A stretch of DNA of 64,000 nt, from assembly GCF_026914265.1 (NCBI RefSeq), contig NC_069131.1, positions 3,135,501 through 3,199,500 on the forward strand, written 5' to 3'. Every line of letters starts with the position of its first letter. The stretch's first letter is position 1. Source of the stretch: Mya arenaria (taxonomy: Eukaryota; Mollusca; Bivalvia; Myida; Myidae). Positions 11,436 to 23,364 of the stretch are shown here, in pieces. The notes under the pieces were generated by a model, which did no database searches, had not been told where the DNA came from, and saw only the letters and a list, made by a program, of their open reading frames with translations. The translations under genes and the position numbers were made by a program.

Positions 11436-13978
11436 ATTGCCAACAGTGGTTTATGATCGCTCTGACATTTGATTCGTTTACCATATACGTACTGGTGAAA
11501 CCTTTTGCAACCAAAGAAAATGGCATATAGCTCTTTCGTTATCTGAGCATAGTTAACCTCTGTTTTAGTGAGAGATTTCGAAGCAAAACTGACTGGTTTC
11601 TCATCTTGCATGAGAACTGCAGCAAGGCCATATTTGGAAGCATCAACCTGTAGAGTTATTTCCTTTTTGGGGTCAAAGTAAGCTAATACAGGACCTGGAC
11701 TCTGAGTTATGACATTTTTGACTTTCTGAAATGCTTCCTGTTGGGGCATATCCCATACAAATTCTACATCCTTAGAAAGTAGTTGCCTTAAGGGCAGTGT
11801 GATTTCAGAGAGTTTGGGTGCAAACCTTTGAAGGTATGTGACCATTCCCAAAACAGTTTGTAGTTCTGATTTTGAATTTGGTGGTGGCATGTCCTGTATG
11901 GCCTTGACTTTTGCAGGATCCATTTTTAGTCCCTCAGAGCTGAGAATGTGACCAAAGAAGGGGATTTCGCTCTTGCCTATATCGGTCTTATCTGCATTAA
12001 GTTTTATACCCATTTCACGACATCTCGTCATGAGCATGTCAAAATTGCGGTCGTGATCTGCATGATCCTTACCAAAAACGACAATATCGTCAACTATTGT
12101 CCTAACACCTGGCAAATTTTCAAGACAATGGTCCATTTTTTCTTGGAACAAATCATTTGCGTTATTCAGGCCAAATGGTAACCGCAAGAAACGATACCTG
12201 CCAAAGGGGCTGTTGAATGTTGTCAGGTATGAAGCCTTTTCTGTGAGCTTAATTGACCAATAACCACTGCGAGCATCAAGCTTTGAGAAAATGGTTGCAT
12301 TTGACAACTCTGGCAATATGTCATCAAGCGTCTTGTTTGGATAGTGTGGTCCTTTGATTGCGTCATTGAGGTCTTTTGGATCTAAGCATATCCTTAAAGA
12401 ACCGTTTGCTTTTTCTACAGTGACCAAACTGTTTACCCAGTCTGTAGGTTCAGTGACTTTGCAAGTGACATTTAGATGTTCCATGCGATCAAGTTCTACC
12501 TTGAGTTTGTCTTTAATTGCGACAGGGACTTTGCGAGGTGGGTGAACTACAGGTAAGACGTTTTCATGCAAGTGAATTTCACATTCACCTGGCAACTGAC
12601 CAATACCTTCGAAAACGTCTGCGTATTTCGAGAGGACTTTATCCTTTGTGAGAGGTGTGTGATTTACATTATCTTTGCTTGGGGTACTAGAATTCATTGC
12701 AAGTACAAGATTTATCAGATTCATTCTCAAACATGTCTGTAAGCCTAATATGGGGCTTGAACCTGATTTAACTATGTAAAACTCTTCATTGTAAGTTTGA
12801 CCATTGTACTTACAAGGTATGGTTATGTAACCTTCCACGCATAGTGGTTTGCCATCATAAGCAGTGAGGCGTTTCTGAGCTTGTCGTAATGGACCCTTTA
12901 AGCTTAGTTTCAAGTACAGTGACTTTGGGAGGACATTAACTTGCGCACCTGTGTCAATTTTCATGTCTATTATGGATGTGCCTACTTTTACTTTGGCAAA
13001 TGCTTGGTTTGACAATGAGTCATGTTCAATGCTATTTACAAAGAAATCATTCTGAGAGTAACAATCGAGATCAGATCTTATATCAAAATTGTTTACCTCA
13101 TTGACCTTCTTGCTGTCATTGTCCTTCTTGCGACACATTTTTGCGAAGTGGTTCAGTCTATTGCAGTAAAGACACACTTTTCCCTTGGCAGGGCAGTAGT
13201 CTTTCCTTTGGTGTTTGTTACCACAATTGTCACATATTTGAATGTTAGTCCTTGCACTTTGTCCATATTTGGAACTCCGGGCTTCACTATGTCCATATTT
13301 GGAGTTCTGGGCTTCAGGCTGTCTGTGGAACGTCTCCCTCTGTGGCGGCTTGGTCCTGCCTGGTTTCCGACTCCCGACTGCATTTACAAATTGTCCATTT
13401 GCAGTGATATCCTTCACTTGGGACTGGCTGAGCTCATGGGTGCGAGCTAGGTCTATACACTTTGTCAGTGTGAGCTCTGATCCTTCATTGATTAGCTTTT
13501 CACGGATTTTGTTTGATTTAATCCCAAACACAATGTGATCTCGGATCATCTCGTCTTGAATCCCGACTGGGTAACCACAGTCCTTTATAAGAATTTTCAG
13601 CTGCGTGACGAACGACTCGAATGGTTCTCCATCTTCCTGTGCGCGTGACTTAAACTTGTAACGGCTGAAGATGTGATTTGACTTCGGGGCACAGTAGCTC
13701 TCAAATCCGTCATAGTAATTCTTAAGTGTCTTGTTGTCATCGTCACTTAAGTTCCATGTGGAGAAAATTTGTCTTCCTTTTTCTCCAACCCATAGCATTA
13801 AGTAATTGCACTGGGCTTCCTCAGATTTTTTGTTTAGAGGTCCTCCAAACATAAAGTTTGCGTGCTCCTTGAACTTTCTAAAAGCACTTGGCAAGTCCTT
13901 TGACTCCCAATCCATTCTAGGATTGTTTTGTGAATCCATCTTCTTAAAATGGCATAAAACACAAAGACGATTGTCCAC
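11363..13978 (-). CDS. Unit 2 gag-PR-RT-RNase H polyprotein
   Basis: Residue-for-residue the same 871-aa product as unit 1, with the same premature end near residue 857. The upstream LTR (LTR 3) is complete, so this unit has an intact LTR on both sides. Confidence 0.93.
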   Translation of the reverse strand: MDNRLCVLCHFKKMDSQNNPRMDWESKDLPSAFRKFKEHANFMFGGPLNKKSEEAQCNYLMLWVGEKGRQIFSTWNLSDDDNKTLKNYYDGFESYCAPKSNHIFSRYKFKSRAQEDGEPFESFVTQLKILIKDCGYPVGIQDEMIRDHIVFGIKSNKIREKLINEGSELTLTKCIDLARTHELSQSQVKDITANGQFVNAVGSRKPGRTKPPQRETFHRQPEAQNSKYGHSEARSSKYGQSARTNIQICDNCGNKHQRKDYCPAKGKVCLYCNRLNHFAKMCRKKDNDSKKVNEVNNFDIRSDLDCYSQNDFFVNSIEHDSLSNQAFAKVKVGTSIIDMKIDTGAQVNVLPKSLYLKLSLKGPLRQAQKRLTAYDGKPLCVEGYITIPCKYNGQTYNEEFYIVKSGSSPILGLQTCLRMNLINLVLAMNSSTPSKDNVNHTPLTKDKVLSKYADVFEGIGQLPGECEIHLHENVLPVVHPPRKVPVAIKDKLKVELDRMEHLNVTCKVTEPTDWVNSLVTVEKANGSLRICLDPKDLNDAIKGPHYPNKTLDDILPELSNATIFSKLDARSGYWSIKLTEKASYLTTFNSPFGRYRFLRLPFGLNNANDLFQEKMDHCLENLPGVRTIVDDIVVFGKDHADHDRNFDMLMTRCREMGIKLNADKTDIGKSEIPFFGHILSSEGLKMDPAKVKAIQDMPPPNSKSELQTVLGMVTYLQRFAPKLSEITLPLRQLLSKDVEFVWDMPQQEAFQKVKNVITQSPGPVLAYFDPKKEITLQVDASKYGLAAVLMQDEKPVSFASKSLTKTEVNYAQITKELYAIFFGCKRFHQYVYGKRIKCQSDHKPLLAIWKKGLHCAPHVCNVCCYSCRNTM

Positions 13979-14039
13979 AGAATGTAGTGAACTTCGTTAA
14001 TCCGAATTATACGTCATTGTCACTTTTCTTCTGACACCA

Positions 14040-14259
14040 TGTTTTGTATGTTGGCTGGTTTAGGTAAACAACTAACTCCAGTTAGAAGACAACATTTTAT
14101 TAGTTCTTAACAGCATGGATGCTACAAGCAGAGTGAATACATGTATGAATGGTCAAGTGTATTCTGAGCAGAGAGACTGCTATTGGCTAGTGGGCGATAC
14201 ACCTTTACTACAGTGGGTTGGGCTTATCAGTAATTGGCAGCTAGTCCAATTATGTAACA
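14040..14259 (-). repeat. LTR 3 (shared by units 2 and 3)
   Basis: Same 220 bp sequence as LTR 2, one period (4,423 bp) to its right. Confidence 0.93.
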
Positions 14260-14518
14260 TCTCTCTTTCTTTGAAGTAGGGTTCTCACAGTCAGTACTGG
14301 AGTTCACAGCTTGTAGTAATTTGCTAAGTTCCTATGTCAATAAATGCACAGCTTGACTTATCCGTTTTATGACTGCATAGTTTATATTACATGTCTTGTG
14401 GTTTTCTGCTAATGTAAGAACACTCTCTATTATATCTAAAATCTAACAAGAATTAAACATATAAACATGAAAAAGTAGTTCCTGAAAACATTATTTACAT
14501 AGTCAATACAGCATGTAT

Positions 14519-15858
14519 TTACAATGAAAGTTTCTGAGGCATTTTGACATTCCGACCCGATCTCGTTGTATAATAAACCCTATCATCAGATGTCTGACAA
14601 TGGCTATCTGAAATGGTCTGTGCTTGTGAGTTGACAGGTATTTCAACTGAAGGGGAATTAAATGTTTCCTTTGTTACTTGTGGCTGTACTGTATTACCTA
14701 GAGAAGATGACTTTTCTGTAGCAGGACAAGGTATTGGGCTAGGATTTAGATCAGAGGTGGATGGATTTGACTGATAAGATTGACCATTGGTGGGAAAAGG
14801 TTTCTCATTAGTTTTTAAAAGATGTTGCCTGTTTCTTCTGTATAATCCTTCGTTCTCTGTTTTGACAACATATGACCTATTGTTAACCCTTTTTTCTAAT
14901 ACAGCAGGTAACCAACGTTTTCCTTGCCTTACCCTTACACTTTCACCTATTTCAAGAGATCTGAGTGGCTTAGCAGACTGGTCATGATAAAACTTTGACT
15001 TTTGTTTGGAAATATGCATTTTGTCTTTAACAGTCTGCATATCATGTACTCGTGGCTTAAGCTGTTTGCAGATCGTAAAACTTCTGGGATGCCGTGACGG
15101 CTGAAGTAACCTTTCAATTTATCAATCACTGTGACTGACCTTGAGTTTGGGAGCATGCTAACCTCAAAATATCTGCTGTATGCATCTACCAGCAAGACAT
15201 AATCAGAATTGTTCCAGTGGAACAGATCTGTGGCACAGATTTGCCATGGTCTATCGGGCACTTTGCTAGGTTGCAGGGGTTCCTTTTGATTTGAACACCT
15301 GTGTTCTAGGCAAATTGGGCAATTTAGCACTAGTGATTTTATCTCTGAAGACATATTTGGCCAAAACAGAACCTCGCGTGCGCGTTGTGTGCATTTCTCT
15401 ACACCAAAGTGACCTTCATGAATCTTTTCCAACATTAAGGGTCTGATTTCCTTGGGAATAAGGATTTTGTTTCCTTTCAGTATAATGCCATCAACTACTG
15501 ACAATTCATCCCTAAAGTTCCAAAATTCAAGAAGCGTGCTGGGGCATTGTGGTCTGTCATTTGACCATCCTTCAAGAATAACCTTTGCAAGTAATTGCAT
15601 TTGAGAATCTGACTCTGTGGCAGTCCTTATCAGCTCCATTTTCTGATCACTTACAGGTAAATTTGACATGACAGCGTGTACATGCACGTCTAAACCTTCT
15701 GCAATTTCTGGGTATGTGTCAGGTAAATATTTGCGAGACAGCGTGTCTGCTAGAGGAATTTGTTTACCTGGGACAAATATCAATTCTACATCGTATTTCT
15801 GCAACTGTAACAGCAAACGTTGCAAACGTGGGGTGCACAATGCAAGCCTTTTTTCCAA
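14519..15858 (-). pseudogene. Unit 3 integrase remnant
   Basis: Broken frames 15858-14947 and 15040-14519, same lesions as unit 1. Confidence 0.9.
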
Positions 15859-18401
15859 ATTGCCAACAGTGGTTTATGATCGCTCTGACATTTGATTCGT
15901 TTACCATATACGTACTGGTGAAACCTTTTGCAACCAAAGAAAATGGCATATAGCTCTTTCGTTATCTGAGCATAGTTAACCTCTGTTTTAGTGAGAGATT
16001 TCGAAGCAAAACTGACTGGTTTCTCATCTTGCATGAGAACTGCAGCAAGGCCATATTTGGAAGCATCAACCTGTAGAGTTATTTCCTTTTTGGGGTCAAA
16101 GTAAGCTAATACAGGACCTGGACTCTGAGTTATGACATTTTTGACTTTCTGAAATGCTTCCTGTTGGGGCATATCCCATACAAATTCTACATCCTTAGAA
16201 AGTAGTTGCCTTAAGGGCAGTGTGATTTCAGAGAGTTTGGGTGCAAACCTTTGAAGGTATGTGACCATTCCCAAAACAGTTTGTAGTTCTGATTTTGAAT
16301 TTGGTGGTGGCATGTCCTGTATGGCCTTGACTTTTGCAGGATCCATTTTTAGTCCCTCAGAGCTGAGAATGTGACCAAAGAAGGGGATTTCGCTCTTGCC
16401 TATATCGGTCTTATCTGCATTAAGTTTTATACCCATTTCACGACATCTCGTCATGAGCATGTCAAAATTGCGGTCGTGATCTGCATGATCCTTACCAAAA
16501 ACGACAATATCGTCAACTATTGTCCTAACACCTGGCAAATTTTCAAGACAATGGTCCATTTTTTCTTGGAACAAATCATTTGCGTTATTCAGGCCAAATG
16601 GTAACCGCAAGAAACGATACCTGCCAAAGGGGCTGTTGAATGTTGTCAGGTATGAAGCCTTTTCTGTGAGCTTAATTGACCAATAACCACTGCGAGCATC
16701 AAGCTTTGAGAAAATGGTTGCATTTGACAACTCTGGCAATATGTCATCAAGCGTCTTGTTTGGATAGTGTGGTCCTTTGATTGCGTCATTGAGGTCTTTT
16801 GGATCTAAGCATATCCTTAAAGAACCGTTTGCTTTTTCTACAGTGACCAAACTGTTTACCCAGTCTGTAGGTTCAGTGACTTTGCAAGTGACATTTAGAT
16901 GTTCCATGCGATCAAGTTCTACCTTGAGTTTGTCTTTAATTGCGACAGGGACTTTGCGAGGTGGGTGAACTACAGGTAAGACGTTTTCATGCAAGTGAAT
17001 TTCACATTCACCTGGCAACTGACCAATACCTTCGAAAACGTCTGCGTATTTCGAGAGGACTTTATCCTTTGTGAGAGGTGTGTGATTTACATTATCTTTG
17101 CTTGGGGTACTAGAATTCATTGCAAGTACAAGATTTATCAGATTCATTCTCAAACATGTCTGTAAGCCTAATATGGGGCTTGAACCTGATTTAACTATGT
17201 AAAACTCTTCATTGTAAGTTTGACCATTGTACTTACAAGGTATGGTTATGTAACCTTCCACGCATAGTGGTTTGCCATCATAAGCAGTGAGGCGTTTCTG
17301 AGCTTGTCGTAATGGACCCTTTAAGCTTAGTTTCAAGTACAGTGACTTTGGGAGGACATTAACTTGCGCACCTGTGTCAATTTTCATGTCTATTATGGAT
17401 GTGCCTACTTTTACTTTGGCAAATGCTTGGTTTGACAATGAGTCATGTTCAATGCTATTTACAAAGAAATCATTCTGAGAGTAACAATCGAGATCAGATC
17501 TTATATCAAAATTGTTTACCTCATTGACCTTCTTGCTGTCATTGTCCTTCTTGCGACACATTTTTGCGAAGTGGTTCAGTCTATTGCAGTAAAGACACAC
17601 TTTTCCCTTGGCAGGGCAGTAGTCTTTCCTTTGGTGTTTGTTACCACAATTGTCACATATTTGAATGTTAGTCCTTGCACTTTGTCCATATTTGGAACTC
17701 CGGGCTTCACTATGTCCATATTTGGAGTTCTGGGCTTCAGGCTGTCTGTGGAACGTCTCCCTCTGTGGCGGCTTGGTCCTGCCTGGTTTCCGACTCCCGA
17801 CTGCATTTACAAATTGTCCATTTGCAGTGATATCCTTCACTTGGGACTGGCTGAGCTCATGGGTGCGAGCTAGGTCTATACACTTTGTCAGTGTGAGCTC
17901 TGATCCTTCATTGATTAGCTTTTCACGGATTTTGTTTGATTTAATCCCAAACACAATGTGATCTCGGATCATCTCGTCTTGAATCCCGACTGGGTAACCA
18001 CAGTCCTTTATAAGAATTTTCAGCTGCGTGACGAACGACTCGAATGGTTCTCCATCTTCCTGTGCGCGTGACTTAAACTTGTAACGGCTGAAGATGTGAT
18101 TTGACTTCGGGGCACAGTAGCTCTCAAATCCGTCATAGTAATTCTTAAGTGTCTTGTTGTCATCGTCACTTAAGTTCCATGTGGAGAAAATTTGTCTTCC
18201 TTTTTCTCCAACCCATAGCATTAAGTAATTGCACTGGGCTTCCTCAGATTTTTTGTTTAGAGGTCCTCCAAACATAAAGTTTGCGTGCTCCTTGAACTTT
18301 CTAAAAGCACTTGGCAAGTCCTTTGACTCCCAATCCATTCTAGGATTGTTTTGTGAATCCATCTTCTTAAAATGGCATAAAACACAAAGACGATTGTCCA
18401 C
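15786..18401 (-). CDS. Unit 3 gag-PR-RT-RNase H polyprotein
   Basis: Protein identical to unit 1. Flanked by complete LTRs 3 and 4. Confidence 0.93.
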   Translation of the reverse strand: MDNRLCVLCHFKKMDSQNNPRMDWESKDLPSAFRKFKEHANFMFGGPLNKKSEEAQCNYLMLWVGEKGRQIFSTWNLSDDDNKTLKNYYDGFESYCAPKSNHIFSRYKFKSRAQEDGEPFESFVTQLKILIKDCGYPVGIQDEMIRDHIVFGIKSNKIREKLINEGSELTLTKCIDLARTHELSQSQVKDITANGQFVNAVGSRKPGRTKPPQRETFHRQPEAQNSKYGHSEARSSKYGQSARTNIQICDNCGNKHQRKDYCPAKGKVCLYCNRLNHFAKMCRKKDNDSKKVNEVNNFDIRSDLDCYSQNDFFVNSIEHDSLSNQAFAKVKVGTSIIDMKIDTGAQVNVLPKSLYLKLSLKGPLRQAQKRLTAYDGKPLCVEGYITIPCKYNGQTYNEEFYIVKSGSSPILGLQTCLRMNLINLVLAMNSSTPSKDNVNHTPLTKDKVLSKYADVFEGIGQLPGECEIHLHENVLPVVHPPRKVPVAIKDKLKVELDRMEHLNVTCKVTEPTDWVNSLVTVEKANGSLRICLDPKDLNDAIKGPHYPNKTLDDILPELSNATIFSKLDARSGYWSIKLTEKASYLTTFNSPFGRYRFLRLPFGLNNANDLFQEKMDHCLENLPGVRTIVDDIVVFGKDHADHDRNFDMLMTRCREMGIKLNADKTDIGKSEIPFFGHILSSEGLKMDPAKVKAIQDMPPPNSKSELQTVLGMVTYLQRFAPKLSEITLPLRQLLSKDVEFVWDMPQQEAFQKVKNVITQSPGPVLAYFDPKKEITLQVDASKYGLAAVLMQDEKPVSFASKSLTKTEVNYAQITKELYAIFFGCKRFHQYVYGKRIKCQSDHKPLLAIWKKGLHCAPHVCNVCCYSCRNTM

Positions 18402-18462
18402 AGAATGTAGTGAACTTCGTTAATCCGAATTATACGTCATTGTCACTTTTCTTCTGACACCA

Positions 18463-18682
18463 TGTTTTGTATGTTGGCTGGTTTAGGTAAACAACTAACT
18501 CCAGTTAGAAGACAACATTTTATTAGTTCTTAACAGCATGGATGCTACAAGCAGAGTGAATACATGTATGAATGGTCAAGTGTATTCTGAGCAGAGAGAC
18601 TGCTATTGGCTAGTGGGCGATACACCTTTACTACAGTGGGTTGGGCTTATCAGTAATTGGCAGCTAGTCCAATTATGTAACA
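18463..18682 (-). repeat. LTR 4 (shared by units 3 and 4)
   Basis: Same 220 bp sequence as LTR 2. Confidence 0.93.
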
Positions 18683-18941
18683 TCTCTCTTTCTTTGAAGT
18701 AGGGTTCTCACAGTCAGTACTGGAGTTCACAGCTTGTAGTAATTTGCTAAGTTCCTATGTCAATAAATGCACAGCTTGACTTATCCGTTTTATGACTGCA
18801 TAGTTTATATTACATGTCTTGTGGTTTTCTGCTAATGTAAGAACACTCTCTATTATATCTAAAATCTAACAAGAATTAAACATATAAACATGAAAAAGTA
18901 GTTCCTGAAAACATTATTTACATAGTCAATACAGCATGTAT

Positions 18942-20281
18942 TTACAATGAAAGTTTCTGAGGCATTTTGACATTCCGACCCGATCTCGTTGTATAATAAA
19001 CCCTATCATCAGATGTCTGACAATGGCTATCTGAAATGGTCTGTGCTTGTGAGTTGACAGGTATTTCAACTGAAGGGGAATTAAATGTTTCCTTTGTTAC
19101 TTGTGGCTGTACTGTATTACCTAGAGAAGATGACTTTTCTGTAGCAGGACAAGGTATTGGGCTAGGATTTAGATCAGAGGTGGATGGATTTGACTGATAA
19201 GATTGACCATTGGTGGGAAAAGGTTTCTCATTAGTTTTTAAAAGATGTTGCCTGTTTCTTCTGTATAATCCTTCGTTCTCTGTTTTGACAACATATGACC
19301 TATTGTTAACCCTTTTTTCTAATACAGCAGGTAACCAACGTTTTCCTTGCCTTACCCTTACACTTTCACCTATTTCAAGAGATCTGAGTGGCTTAGCAGA
19401 CTGGTCATGATAAAACTTTGACTTTTGTTTGGAAATATGCATTTTGTCTTTAACAGTCTGCATATCATGTACTCGTGGCTTAAGCTGTTTGCAGATCGTA
19501 AAACTTCTGGGATGCCGTGACGGCTGAAGTAACCTTTCAATTTATCAATCACTGTGACTGACCTTGAGTTTGGGAGCATGCTAACCTCAAAATATCTGCT
19601 GTATGCATCTACCAGCAAGACATAATCAGAATTGTTCCAGTGGAACAGATCTGTGGCACAGATTTGCCATGGTCTATCGGGCACTTTGCTAGGTTGCAGG
19701 GGTTCCTTTTGATTTGAACACCTGTGTTCTAGGCAAATTGGGCAATTTAGCACTAGTGATTTTATCTCTGAAGACATATTTGGCCAAAACAGAACCTCGC
19801 GTGCGCGTTGTGTGCATTTCTCTACACCAAAGTGACCTTCATGAATCTTTTCCAACATTAAGGGTCTGATTTCCTTGGGAATAAGGATTTTGTTTCCTTT
19901 CAGTATAATGCCATCAACTACTGACAATTCATCCCTAAAGTTCCAAAATTCAAGAAGCGTGCTGGGGCATTGTGGTCTGTCATTTGACCATCCTTCAAGA
20001 ATAACCTTTGCAAGTAATTGCATTTGAGAATCTGACTCTGTGGCAGTCCTTATCAGCTCCATTTTCTGATCACTTACAGGTAAATTTGACATGACAGCGT
20101 GTACATGCACGTCTAAACCTTCTGCAATTTCTGGGTATGTGTCAGGTAAATATTTGCGAGACAGCGTGTCTGCTAGAGGAATTTGTTTACCTGGGACAAA
20201 TATCAATTCTACATCGTATTTCTGCAACTGTAACAGCAAACGTTGCAAACGTGGGGTGCACAATGCAAGCCTTTTTTCCAA
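18942..20281 (-). pseudogene. Unit 4 integrase remnant
   Basis: Broken frames 20281-19370 and 19463-18942, same lesions as unit 1. Confidence 0.9.
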
Positions 20282-22824
20282 ATTGCCAACAGTGGTTTAT
20301 GATCGCTCTGACATTTGATTCGTTTACCATATACGTACTGGTGAAACCTTTTGCAACCAAAGAAAATGGCATATAGCTCTTTCGTTATCTGAGCATAGTT
20401 AACCTCTGTTTTAGTGAGAGATTTCGAAGCAAAACTGACTGGTTTCTCATCTTGCATGAGAACTGCAGCAAGGCCATATTTGGAAGCATCAACCTGTAGA
20501 GTTATTTCCTTTTTGGGGTCAAAGTAAGCTAATACAGGACCTGGACTCTGAGTTATGACATTTTTGACTTTCTGAAATGCTTCCTGTTGGGGCATATCCC
20601 ATACAAATTCTACATCCTTAGAAAGTAGTTGCCTTAAGGGCAGTGTGATTTCAGAGAGTTTGGGTGCAAACCTTTGAAGGTATGTGACCATTCCCAAAAC
20701 AGTTTGTAGTTCTGATTTTGAATTTGGTGGTGGCATGTCCTGTATGGCCTTGACTTTTGCAGGATCCATTTTTAGTCCCTCAGAGCTGAGAATGTGACCA
20801 AAGAAGGGGATTTCGCTCTTGCCTATATCGGTCTTATCTGCATTAAGTTTTATACCCATTTCACGACATCTCGTCATGAGCATGTCAAAATTGCGGTCGT
20901 GATCTGCATGATCCTTACCAAAAACGACAATATCGTCAACTATTGTCCTAACACCTGGCAAATTTTCAAGACAATGGTCCATTTTTTCTTGGAACAAATC
21001 ATTTGCGTTATTCAGGCCAAATGGTAACCGCAAGAAACGATACCTGCCAAAGGGGCTGTTGAATGTTGTCAGGTATGAAGCCTTTTCTGTGAGCTTAATT
21101 GACCAATAACCACTGCGAGCATCAAGCTTTGAGAAAATGGTTGCATTTGACAACTCTGGCAATATGTCATCAAGCGTCTTGTTTGGATAGTGTGGTCCTT
21201 TGATTGCGTCATTGAGGTCTTTTGGATCTAAGCATATCCTTAAAGAACCGTTTGCTTTTTCTACAGTGACCAAACTGTTTACCCAGTCTGTAGGTTCAGT
21301 GACTTTGCAAGTGACATTTAGATGTTCCATGCGATCAAGTTCTACCTTGAGTTTGTCTTTAATTGCGACAGGGACTTTGCGAGGTGGGTGAACTACAGGT
21401 AAGACGTTTTCATGCAAGTGAATTTCACATTCACCTGGCAACTGACCAATACCTTCGAAAACGTCTGCGTATTTCGAGAGGACTTTATCCTTTGTGAGAG
21501 GTGTGTGATTTACATTATCTTTGCTTGGGGTACTAGAATTCATTGCAAGTACAAGATTTATCAGATTCATTCTCAAACATGTCTGTAAGCCTAATATGGG
21601 GCTTGAACCTGATTTAACTATGTAAAACTCTTCATTGTAAGTTTGACCATTGTACTTACAAGGTATGGTTATGTAACCTTCCACGCATAGTGGTTTGCCA
21701 TCATAAGCAGTGAGGCGTTTCTGAGCTTGTCGTAATGGACCCTTTAAGCTTAGTTTCAAGTACAGTGACTTTGGGAGGACATTAACTTGCGCACCTGTGT
21801 CAATTTTCATGTCTATTATGGATGTGCCTACTTTTACTTTGGCAAATGCTTGGTTTGACAATGAGTCATGTTCAATGCTATTTACAAAGAAATCATTCTG
21901 AGAGTAACAATCGAGATCAGATCTTATATCAAAATTGTTTACCTCATTGACCTTCTTGCTGTCATTGTCCTTCTTGCGACACATTTTTGCGAAGTGGTTC
22001 AGTCTATTGCAGTAAAGACACACTTTTCCCTTGGCAGGGCAGTAGTCTTTCCTTTGGTGTTTGTTACCACAATTGTCACATATTTGAATGTTAGTCCTTG
22101 CACTTTGTCCATATTTGGAACTCCGGGCTTCACTATGTCCATATTTGGAGTTCTGGGCTTCAGGCTGTCTGTGGAACGTCTCCCTCTGTGGCGGCTTGGT
22201 CCTGCCTGGTTTCCGACTCCCGACTGCATTTACAAATTGTCCATTTGCAGTGATATCCTTCACTTGGGACTGGCTGAGCTCATGGGTGCGAGCTAGGTCT
22301 ATACACTTTGTCAGTGTGAGCTCTGATCCTTCATTGATTAGCTTTTCACGGATTTTGTTTGATTTAATCCCAAACACAATGTGATCTCGGATCATCTCGT
22401 CTTGAATCCCGACTGGGTAACCACAGTCCTTTATAAGAATTTTCAGCTGCGTGACGAACGACTCGAATGGTTCTCCATCTTCCTGTGCGCGTGACTTAAA
22501 CTTGTAACGGCTGAAGATGTGATTTGACTTCGGGGCACAGTAGCTCTCAAATCCGTCATAGTAATTCTTAAGTGTCTTGTTGTCATCGTCACTTAAGTTC
22601 CATGTGGAGAAAATTTGTCTTCCTTTTTCTCCAACCCATAGCATTAAGTAATTGCACTGGGCTTCCTCAGATTTTTTGTTTAGAGGTCCTCCAAACATAA
22701 AGTTTGCGTGCTCCTTGAACTTTCTAAAAGCACTTGGCAAGTCCTTTGACTCCCAATCCATTCTAGGATTGTTTTGTGAATCCATCTTCTTAAAATGGCA
22801 TAAAACACAAAGACGATTGTCCAC
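20209..22824 (-). CDS. Unit 4 gag-PR-RT-RNase H polyprotein
   Basis: Protein identical to unit 1. Flanked by complete LTRs 4 and 5. Confidence 0.93.
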   Translation of the reverse strand: MDNRLCVLCHFKKMDSQNNPRMDWESKDLPSAFRKFKEHANFMFGGPLNKKSEEAQCNYLMLWVGEKGRQIFSTWNLSDDDNKTLKNYYDGFESYCAPKSNHIFSRYKFKSRAQEDGEPFESFVTQLKILIKDCGYPVGIQDEMIRDHIVFGIKSNKIREKLINEGSELTLTKCIDLARTHELSQSQVKDITANGQFVNAVGSRKPGRTKPPQRETFHRQPEAQNSKYGHSEARSSKYGQSARTNIQICDNCGNKHQRKDYCPAKGKVCLYCNRLNHFAKMCRKKDNDSKKVNEVNNFDIRSDLDCYSQNDFFVNSIEHDSLSNQAFAKVKVGTSIIDMKIDTGAQVNVLPKSLYLKLSLKGPLRQAQKRLTAYDGKPLCVEGYITIPCKYNGQTYNEEFYIVKSGSSPILGLQTCLRMNLINLVLAMNSSTPSKDNVNHTPLTKDKVLSKYADVFEGIGQLPGECEIHLHENVLPVVHPPRKVPVAIKDKLKVELDRMEHLNVTCKVTEPTDWVNSLVTVEKANGSLRICLDPKDLNDAIKGPHYPNKTLDDILPELSNATIFSKLDARSGYWSIKLTEKASYLTTFNSPFGRYRFLRLPFGLNNANDLFQEKMDHCLENLPGVRTIVDDIVVFGKDHADHDRNFDMLMTRCREMGIKLNADKTDIGKSEIPFFGHILSSEGLKMDPAKVKAIQDMPPPNSKSELQTVLGMVTYLQRFAPKLSEITLPLRQLLSKDVEFVWDMPQQEAFQKVKNVITQSPGPVLAYFDPKKEITLQVDASKYGLAAVLMQDEKPVSFASKSLTKTEVNYAQITKELYAIFFGCKRFHQYVYGKRIKCQSDHKPLLAIWKKGLHCAPHVCNVCCYSCRNTM

Positions 22825-22885
22825 AGAATGTAGTGAACTTCGTTAATCCGAATTATACGTCATTGTCACTTTTCTTCTGACACCA

Positions 22886-23105
22886 TGTTTTGTATGTTGG
22901 CTGGTTTAGGTAAACAACTAACTCCAGTTAGAAGACAACATTTTATTAGTTCTTAACAGCATGGATGCTACAAGCAGAGTGAATACATGTATGAATGGTC
23001 AAGTGTATTCTGAGCAGAGAGACTGCTATTGGCTAGTGGGCGATACACCTTTACTACAGTGGGTTGGGCTTATCAGTAATTGGCAGCTAGTCCAATTATG
23101 TAACA
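22886..23105 (-). repeat. LTR 5 (shared by units 4 and 5)
   Basis: Same 220 bp sequence as LTR 2. Confidence 0.93.
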
Positions 23106-23364
23106 TCTCTCTTTCTTTGAAGTAGGGTTCTCACAGTCAGTACTGGAGTTCACAGCTTGTAGTAATTTGCTAAGTTCCTATGTCAATAAATGCACAGCTT
23201 GACTTATCCGTTTTATGACTGCATAGTTTATATTACATGTCTTGTGGTTTTCTGCTAATGTAAGAACACTCTCTATTATATCTAAAATCTAACAAGAATT
23301 AAACATATAAACATGAAAAAGTAGTTCCTGAAAACATTATTTACATAGTCAATACAGCATGTAT